Assembly (NCBI GenBank): GCA_007130745.1
Contig: SLRW01000031.1
Location: 1 to 20,134, forward strand
DNA length: 20,134 nucleotides
Reading direction: 5' to 3'
DNA from: Gammaproteobacteria bacterium
Lineage (GTDB): Bacteria > Pseudomonadota > Gammaproteobacteria > UBA5335 > SLRW01
Below are positions 15,531 through 20,134 of this stretch, piece by piece. Each line of letters starts with the position of its first letter. Position 1 is the stretch's first letter. The notes beneath the pieces are model-generated. The model searched no databases. It was not told where the DNA came from and worked only from the letters and a program-made list of their open reading frames with translations. Position numbers and translations under genes: made by a program.

Positions 15531-15554
15531 TCAGCATTGCCTAGTTGCTGGCAA
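15521..15554. terminator. Candidate hairpins at the pyrK / pilT-family convergence
   Basis: TGCTGA-CTGA-TCAGCA (15521-15536) is a perfect 6-bp stem with a 4-nt loop spanning the pyrK stop. TTGCC (15537-15541) can pair with GGCAA (15550-15554) across the opposing stop. The two genes end only 10 bp apart, so a two-way terminator is expected here. Neither hairpin has a T-run, so intrinsic termination is uncertain. Confidence 0.3.
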
Positions 15555-16602
15555 AGTTTATCTTGGCCTCCAGATTACTGCGTGAATCCGCGTGGGCCAG
15601 CGCCTCTTCCCGGGTGATCACGCCCTCTTCAACCAGCGCATAAAGTGCCGTGTCCATATCCCGCATACCTCGCAGCTTGCTCTCCTGCATCGCCGATTTG
15701 AGGCGATCAAAGTGCCCCTTGGCAATCAGATCGGCAATAAACGGCGTATTGATCATCACTTCCACCGCCGGCACCCGACTGCCGTCCTCGGTGACCACCA
15801 GGCGCTGGGACACAACCGCCAGCAAATAATCCGACAAATCCAGGTGCATTTGTTCCTGCATGTCTCCGGGAAACATGGAAGCCAGCCGATCCAGTGCCTG
15901 GGCCGCGTTGTTGGCATGCAGCGTGGCCATACTCAAATGGCCTGTGCCCGCCAGCTCCATGGCCGCGGCCATGGTATCCCGATCACGCGCTTCACCAATC
16001 ATCACCACATCGGGAGACTCGCGCAGAGCGCTGCGCAGGGCAGTCTCGAAAGAATGCGCATCCACGCCAAGCTCACGCTGATTGACTATAGATTTCCGGT
16101 TGGGATGGAAAAACTCAATCGGATCCTCAATGGTGAGGATGTGCCCGGCCATGTGCTCGTTGCGATGTCCAAGCATTGCTGCCAGCGTCGAGGACTTGCC
16201 CGAACCGGTCGGTCCGGCCATGAGCAGCAGCCCCTGCCGCGACATGGCCAGCTCCCCGAGCACCTCGGGCAAATGCAGATCGACGAGGGTGGGCACTTCC
16301 ACCGGCACATGCCTGAGCACCATGGCCACCTGGCCGCGCTGACGGAACACGTTGACACGGTAACGCCCGAGTTTGTCGGCCCGCACCGAGAAATCCACAT
16401 CCCAGTGCTCCTTAAAAATTGCCCGCTCGCGGTCTCCCATGAGCTCGCCGGCGGCCTCGGCCACCCTGGCCGGCGGCATGACATCCCGGCCTACCTGGAC
16501 TACCTTGCCGGCAATACGTGCCTGCGGTATGGCGCCGCCACTGACGTAAAGATCGGAGGCATCCTTTTCCGCCATGAACTGCATATAGGGACGCAGGATC
16601 AT
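15541..16602 (-). CDS. Third PilT/PilU-family retraction ATPase (PilU-like)
   Basis: This hexameric secretion-type ATPase has 353 aa. The N-terminal PAS-like half is followed by Walker A GPTGSGKSS (Lys136), the Asp box TIEDPIEFFH, Walker B VVMIGEARD and the His box ATLHANN. All key catalytic residues are present. It lacks the PilT AIRNL motif, having TPFIADLIAKG instead. Its end (SRSNLEAKINF) resembles PilU, so it is a PilU-like paralogue rather than a second PilT. The ATG at 16602 is preferred because GGAG lies 9 nt upstream. An in-frame GTG at 16617 has no such site. It is the last gene after pilT and pilU, 41 nt past the pilU stop, and probably shares their transcript. It may assist PilT in retraction. 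Confidence 0.9.
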   Translation of the reverse strand: MILRPYMQFMAEKDASDLYVSGGAIPQARIAGKVVQVGRDVMPPARVAEAAGELMGDRERAIFKEHWDVDFSVRADKLGRYRVNVFRQRGQVAMVLRHVPVEVPTLVDLHLPEVLGELAMSRQGLLLMAGPTGSGKSSTLAAMLGHRNEHMAGHILTIEDPIEFFHPNRKSIVNQRELGVDAHSFETALRSALRESPDVVMIGEARDRDTMAAAMELAGTGHLSMATLHANNAAQALDRLASMFPGDMQEQMHLDLSDYLLAVVSQRLVVTEDGSRVPAVEVMINTPFIADLIAKGHFDRLKSAMQESKLRGMRDMDTALYALVEEGVITREEALAHADSRSNLEAKINFASN

Positions 16603-16643
16603 TGTGCTTTTCTCCACTTCAGGCCCGGGACAGACAACCCTGC

Positions 16644-17786
16644 TCAGTCATCGTCATCCTGCACACTCAGTTCACTGACCCCGGCACTCGGATCATCGGT
16701 TTTCTTGCTTTCCAGCTTGATGCGCAGCCGCAATTCGTTCTTGGAGTCGGCATTACGCATGGCGTCCTCGTAACTGATGAGGTCCGACTCGAACAGATCG
16801 AACAGCGCCTGGTCGAAGGTAATCATGCCCTGGTCCCTGGACTTGCCCATGATCTCCTTGATCTCGTTGACCTCGCCCTTGAAGATCAAATCCCGTACCA
16901 GCGGCGTACCCAGCAGAATCTCGAAAGCCGCCACCCGACCCGAGCCACTGGCATGAGGAATCAGGCGCTGGGACACAACGGCGCAGATATTGAGCGAGAC
17001 ATCCATCAATGCCTGCTCGCGGCGCTCTTCCGGAAACAGGTTGATAATGCGCTCCAGCGCCTGGTTGGCGTTGTTGGCGTGCAGCGTGCACATACAAAGA
17101 TGGCCGGTTTCCGAAAACTGCAGCGCATATTCCATGGTCTCGCGATCGCGAACTTCGCCGATCTGGATCACATCAGGCGCCTGACGCAGGGTGTTTTTCA
17201 GCGCAACCCCCCAGCTTTCGGTATCCACGCCCACTTCACGCTGGGTAATCAGCGACCTGTTGTGGCGATGAATATATTCCACCGGATCCTCGATGGTGAT
17301 GATGTGGTCATAGGCGGTGGCGTTGCGATGCCCCACCAGGGCCGCCAGAGTCGTGGACTTACCCGACCCGGTAGCGCCCACCATAATCACCAGGCCGCGT
17401 TTGCTCATCACCACCTCTCTGAGCACTTCGGGCAGCCCCAGATCCTCAAAGGTGGGAATATCCGTATTAATCGTCCTCAGCACCATACCCACGCTGCCGC
17501 GCTGGATAAAGGCGTTGACGCGGAAGCGGCCGATATCGCGCGGGCTGACGGCAAAGTTGCATTCCTTGGTCTCGTCAAACTCCTTTGCCTGACGATCATT
17601 CATGATGGCGCGTGCCAGCTCAGCGGTATGCTCAGGCGACAGCTTTTTTTCGGATACCGGGCTCAGCTTGCCATCCACCTTGATGGCCGGTGGAAAGCCG
17701 GCGGTAATAAACAGATCGGACCCGCCCTTACGCGACATCAGCCGCAGCAAATCCTGCATGGCCTTGGCGGCCTGATCTCTGTCCAT
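16644..17786 (-). CDS. pilU: PilU, accessory pilus retraction ATPase
   Basis: This 380-aa PilT paralogue works with PilT to power pilus retraction in species where it has been studied. It starts DLLRLMSRKGGSDLFITAGFPPAIKVDGKL after a short lead, close to P. aeruginosa PilU. Walker A is GATGSGKST (Lys143), the Asp box is TIEDPVEYIH, Walker B is VIQIGEVRD and the His box is CTLHANN. The segment QREVGVDTESWGVALKNTLRQAPDV is a PilU hallmark. The C-terminal tail is acidic (QDDDD). AGGAG lies 9 nt before the ATG. It follows pilT by 42 nt in the same orientation. Confidence 0.95.
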   Translation of the reverse strand: MDRDQAAKAMQDLLRLMSRKGGSDLFITAGFPPAIKVDGKLSPVSEKKLSPEHTAELARAIMNDRQAKEFDETKECNFAVSPRDIGRFRVNAFIQRGSVGMVLRTINTDIPTFEDLGLPEVLREVVMSKRGLVIMVGATGSGKSTTLAALVGHRNATAYDHIITIEDPVEYIHRHNRSLITQREVGVDTESWGVALKNTLRQAPDVIQIGEVRDRETMEYALQFSETGHLCMCTLHANNANQALERIINLFPEERREQALMDVSLNICAVVSQRLIPHASGSGRVAAFEILLGTPLVRDLIFKGEVNEIKEIMGKSRDQGMITFDQALFDLFESDLISYEDAMRNADSKNELRLRIKLESKKTDDPSAGVSELSVQDDDD

Positions 17787-17820
17787 CGCTCACAACTCCT
17801 GTCAGATAAACTGCTGACCT

Positions 17821-17838
17821 GATCAACTCTAGTTGATC
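17821..17838. repeat. Inverted repeat at the pilT stop codon
   Basis: GATCAACTCTAGTTGATC is an 8-bp inverted repeat with a 2-nt centre that contains the pilT stop codon. As RNA it would form a 6-bp stem with a 6-nt loop. It lies in the pilT-pilU junction and could affect message stability or pilU translation. No T-run follows. Confidence 0.4.
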
Positions 17839-18866
17839 GATTCCTTGTTGGCGGCCACATGCCGGGCATTCTCGCGGCTGACCAGATTCTTGCGCACCAG
17901 CTCCTGCAGGCACTGGTCCAGTGTCTGCATGCCAATCTGGTGACCGGTCTGTATCGCCGAATACATCTGCGCCACCTTGTTCTCGCGAATCAGGTTACGG
18001 ATCGCCGGTGTACCAATCATGATCTCGTGCGCCGCGATACGGCCGCCGCCCTGCTTCTTGAGCAGGGTCTGAGCAATCACCGCCTGCAGGGATTCCGACA
18101 ACATGGCTCGCACCATATCCTTTTCCGCCGCCGGGAACACATCAATAATACGGTCGATGGTCTTGGCGGCCGAGGTGGTATGCAAGGTACCGAAGACCAG
18201 ATGCCCGGTTTCCGCCGCTGACAGCGCCAGGCGGATGGTCTCCAGGTCGCGCAGCTCACCCACCAGAATCACGTCAGGGTCCTCACGCAGCGCGCTTCGC
18301 AGCGCCTCGGCAAAACCGTGAGTATCGCGATGCACCTCACGCTGGTTGATCAGGCTCTTTTTGCTTTCGTGCACAAACTCGATCGGATCCTCGATGGTGA
18401 GGATATGGCCGGGGTGGTTGCTGTTCACATAATCGACCATCGCCGCCAGGGTAGTGGACTTGCCTGAACCGGTCGGCCCGGTCACCAGGCAGATACCACG
18501 CGGCTTGTCGGAAATCTCCTTGAACACCGGCGGACAGGCCAGATCTTCCAGCGACAGAATTTCCGAGGGAATAGTACGAAACACCGCGCCCGGGCCACGA
18601 TTCTGGTTAAAGGCATTAACACGGAAGCGCGCCAGATTGGGTATTTCAAAGGAGAAGTCGGTCTCCAGCAGCTCCTCGTAATCCTTGCGCTGCTTGTCAT
18701 TCATGATGTCGTAGATGAGATCATGCGTATCCTTTGGTTCCATAGACGGCAGATTGATGCGACGCACATCGCCGTCGACACGAATCATGGGCGGCAGCCC
18801 GGCTGAAATATGCAGGTCGGAAGCGCCATTTTTGACGGCAAAGGCAAGCAACTGAGAAATATCCAT
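17829..18866 (-). CDS. pilT: PilT, pilus retraction ATPase
   Basis: PilT is the motor that depolymerises type IV pili at the inner-membrane base. From the ATG at 18866 the product is 345 aa, against 344 in P. aeruginosa, and begins MDISQLLAFAVKNGASDLHI as in other PilT proteins. Walker A is GPTGSGKST (Lys136), the Asp box is TIEDPIEFVHESKK, Walker B is VILVGELRD and the His box is GTLHTTSAAKTIDR. The AIRNL motif needed for retraction is present in TPAIRNLIRENKVAQMYS. In-frame upstream starts exist (ATG at 18872, TTG at 18881), but they add residues absent from the family. It is the first gene of a pilT-pilU-third ATPase run and is divergent from yggS. Confidence 0.97.
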   Translation of the reverse strand: MDISQLLAFAVKNGASDLHISAGLPPMIRVDGDVRRINLPSMEPKDTHDLIYDIMNDKQRKDYEELLETDFSFEIPNLARFRVNAFNQNRGPGAVFRTIPSEILSLEDLACPPVFKEISDKPRGICLVTGPTGSGKSTTLAAMVDYVNSNHPGHILTIEDPIEFVHESKKSLINQREVHRDTHGFAEALRSALREDPDVILVGELRDLETIRLALSAAETGHLVFGTLHTTSAAKTIDRIIDVFPAAEKDMVRAMLSESLQAVIAQTLLKKQGGGRIAAHEIMIGTPAIRNLIRENKVAQMYSAIQTGHQIGMQTLDQCLQELVRKNLVSRENARHVAANKESIN

Positions 18867-18993
18867 TGGCATCCCGTACAATCTGGGGCCATGCCCGACA
18901 ACAATTGACGGGCCGGCACGTTAAACGGCAGCCGGCGCCACATTCACGACGCCGACCAGCCAAACTTATCGGTAACGCACAGTCCACGCAACC

Positions 18994-19686
18994 GTGAATC
19001 TGCAAGACACCGCCACCAGCAAGCTCGGCAATGTGCTTCAGCGCATTGCTGACAGTGCGTCACAATGCGGTCGGCAAGCTGAAAAAATCACCCTGATTGC
19101 GGTGGCCAAAGGCCAGTCTTGCCAGACCATGCGCGCCCTGGCCGAAGCCGGTCAGAAACATTTTGGCGAAAATTACCTGCAGGAAGGGCTCGCACATCAA
19201 TCTGCACTTGATGACCTGCCGTTGTGCTGGCATTTCATCGGCCCGCTGCAATCCAACAAGACCCGCGAGGTGGCAGAGCACTTCGCCTGGGTACACAGTC
19301 TGGACCGATTGAAAATCGCCCGCCGGCTCGACAGCCAGCGCCCGCAATCTCTGCCCCCGCTCGACGTCTGTTTGCAGGTCAACATAAGCGGCGAACAGAG
19401 CAAGTCCGGCGTTAACCCGGAAGAATTACCCGCCCTGGCGGCAGAAATTACCCGCCTGCCACGGCTGCGGCTGCGAGGCCTGATGGCCATCCCGGCCCCG
19501 GCCAGCAGCGAAGACGCGCAACGCGCCCCCTGCCGGCAACTGCGCGAAGCGCTGGAATCCCTCAACGCCGCAGGCCACAAACTGGACGTCCTGTCCATGG
19601 GCATGTCCGGCGATCTCGAGGCGGCTATCGCCGAGGGCGGCACCCATGTCCGTGTCGGCACCGCCCTGTTCGGCCCCCGGCGTTAA
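18994..19686 (+). CDS. yggS: YggS/PLPBP family pyridoxal phosphate-binding protein
   Basis: This 230-aa homeostasis protein carries PLP on a TIM-barrel-like fold without a known enzymatic reaction. It affects amino acid and vitamin B6 balance. The PLP lysine is predicted to be Lys39 in LIAVAKGQ. Family motifs follow: HFGENYLQE, WHFIGPLQSNK, VHSLDRLKIA, VCLQVNISGEQSKSG and SMGMSGDLEAAIAEGGTHVRVGTALFG. The chosen start is a GTG with a weak ribosome binding site. No better in-frame start precedes the conserved core. It lies divergently from pilT across 127 bp and upstream of proC, a very common bacterial pairing. Confidence 0.95.
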   Translation: MNLQDTATSKLGNVLQRIADSASQCGRQAEKITLIAVAKGQSCQTMRALAEAGQKHFGENYLQEGLAHQSALDDLPLCWHFIGPLQSNKTREVAEHFAWVHSLDRLKIARRLDSQRPQSLPPLDVCLQVNISGEQSKSGVNPEELPALAAEITRLPRLRLRGLMAIPAPASSEDAQRAPCRQLREALESLNAAGHKLDVLSMGMSGDLEAAIAEGGTHVRVGTALFGPRR

Positions 19687-19711
19687 GGAAACGCTTGGTC
19701 TTAAGTCTTAG

Positions 19712-19735
19712 GTTTTAAGTCTTAAGACTTAAAAC
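19712..19735. repeat. Perfect 24-bp AT-rich palindrome between yggS and proC
   Basis: The half-site GTTTTAAGTCTT is followed directly by its exact reverse complement, with no spacer. A partial direct copy of its core, TCTTAAGTCTTA, lies just upstream at 19699-19710. Base composition is strikingly AT-rich against GC-rich surroundings. It could be a dispersed intergenic repeat, a protein-binding site or a transcription end signal after yggS. Confidence 0.75.
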
Positions 19736-19749
19736 GTCCCTGAATTGAA

Positions 19750-19778
19750 ACGACAGCCCCGGCTGCAACCGTTACAAT
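19750..19778 (+). promoter_or_regulatory. Candidate sigma70 promoter for proC
   Basis: ACGACA (19750-19755), a 17-nt spacer and TACAAT (19773-19778) match 4 and 5 of 6 consensus positions. The predicted start near 19785 gives a leader of about 34 nt before proC. It lies just after the 24-bp palindrome. Confidence 0.4.
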
Positions 19779-19818
19779 GCCGGCAGAGACAACCCAGCAA
19801 TCGTCACAGGTCAGCGCC

Positions 19819-20134
19819 ATGAGTCACAAAACTATTGCCTTTATCGGCGGCGGCAACATGGCCCGCGCTCTTATCGGAGGCCTCTTGCGCAGTGGCCACC
19901 CGGCCGGGGCCATCCAGGTTGCCGATCCTTCAGACGACGCCCGCGTGCACCTGGTAAACGAAACCGGCGTGCAATGCTTCGACGACAACATCCGGGCGAC
20001 TGAAAACGCCGAGGTCATCTTGCTGGCCGTCAAGCCGGCCCAACTGGCCGACGTCTGCCGCCGGCTCGGGCCCGCTGTCGCCGGCCGACGCCCGCTGCTG
20101 ATCTCCATTGCCGCCGGCACCCGTTGCGCGGATA
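19819..20134 (+). CDS. proC: Pyrroline-5-carboxylate reductase, N-terminal part (truncated by window edge)
   Basis: ProC performs the last step of proline synthesis, reducing pyrroline-5-carboxylate with NAD(P)H. About 105 residues are visible before the right edge. The Rossmann signature IAFIGGGNMARALIGGLL opens the protein. The segments VILLAVKPAQLADV and LLISIAAGTR are typical of the family. The ATG at 19819 has AGG about 8 nt upstream. It follows yggS by 132 nt, with a palindrome and a candidate promoter between them, so it may be transcribed separately. Confidence 0.95.
   Translation, partial: MSHKTIAFIGGGNMARALIGGLLRSGHPAGAIQVADPSDDARVHLVNETGVQCFDDNIRATENAEVILLAVKPAQLADVCRRLGPAVAGRRPLLISIAAGTRCAD

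Noticed and set aside
16603..16617. GTG start for the third PilT-family ATPase at 16617
   Set aside because: No ribosome binding site precedes it, while GGAG is well placed for the ATG at 16602.
15592..17822. Two plus-strand ORFs of about 400 codons opposite the PilT-family genes
   Set aside because: They mirror conserved ATPase genes whose Walker motifs are on the minus strand, and both run antisense across gene boundaries.
18867..18881. Longer pilT starting at ATG 18872 or TTG 18881
   Set aside because: The family consistently starts with MDI-LL, matching the ATG at 18866.
18905..18945. TTGACG and a GCCGGC inverted repeat in the pilT-yggS spacer
   Set aside because: No -10 box lies at a usable distance from TTGACG, and GCCGGC repeats are common in GC-rich DNA.
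1..20134. tRNA, rRNA, CRISPR array, insertion sequence or prophage
   Set aside because: I looked for these along the window and saw no supporting structure, repeats or transposase/integrase motifs.

Overview
This window is chromosomal DNA from a GC-rich gammaproteobacterium that makes type IV pili. The gene order closely matches, from memory, the Pseudomonas aeruginosa block proC-yggS-pilT-pilU ... pyrC'-pyrB-pyrR-yqgF-yqgE-tonB3-gshB-pilG-pilH-pilI-pilJ-pilK-chpA. The differences (no pilK, an added apbE, an added pyrK-like gene, a third PilT/PilU ATPase) point to a lineage outside Pseudomonas. A Chromatiales/Ectothiorhodospiraceae-like organism is a guess, not a demonstrated assignment.

Positions 1-7298 (minus strand) hold the Pil-Chp chemosensory cluster, read right to left: pilG, pilH, pilI (CheW type), pilJ (MCP type) and the N-terminal 1,201 residues of the giant histidine kinase chpA, which runs off the left edge. 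pilK (CheR-type methyltransferase) is absent. A 37-codon small ORF with a good ribosome binding site sits between pilJ and chpA and overlaps the chpA start.

Positions 7299-7707 are the divergent control region. Candidate pilG and gshB promoters share a palindromic TTGCAA -35 box. On the gshB side a 52-codon ORF begins about 32 nt after the predicted transcription start and ends in an ATGA overlap with gshB.

Positions 7708-15530 (plus strand) hold gshB, apbE, a tonB-family gene (tonB3 position), yqgE, yqgF/ruvX, pyrR, pyrB, a catalytically dead dihydroorotase (pyrC') and a PyrK-like flavin/2Fe-2S reductase. From yqgE to pyrK every junction overlaps, so this is a tightly coupled pyrimidine operon.

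Positions 15541-18866 (minus strand) hold pilT, pilU and a third PilU-like retraction ATPase. They converge on the pyr operon and diverge from yggS. Positions 18994-20134 (plus strand) hold yggS and the start of proC, separated by a spacer with a perfect 24-bp AT-rich palindrome.

The genes thus cover surface sensing (Chp), pilus retraction (PilT/PilU), a TonB-like envelope protein linked by synteny to pili, and housekeeping functions (glutathione, pyrimidines, PLP homeostasis, proline). No tRNA, rRNA, CRISPR array, insertion sequence or prophage was seen. No complete new defence or mobile system is visible. The most novel items are the two coupled small ORFs, the pyrK-like gene beside a dead dihydroorotase, the third retraction ATPase and the yggS-proC palindrome.
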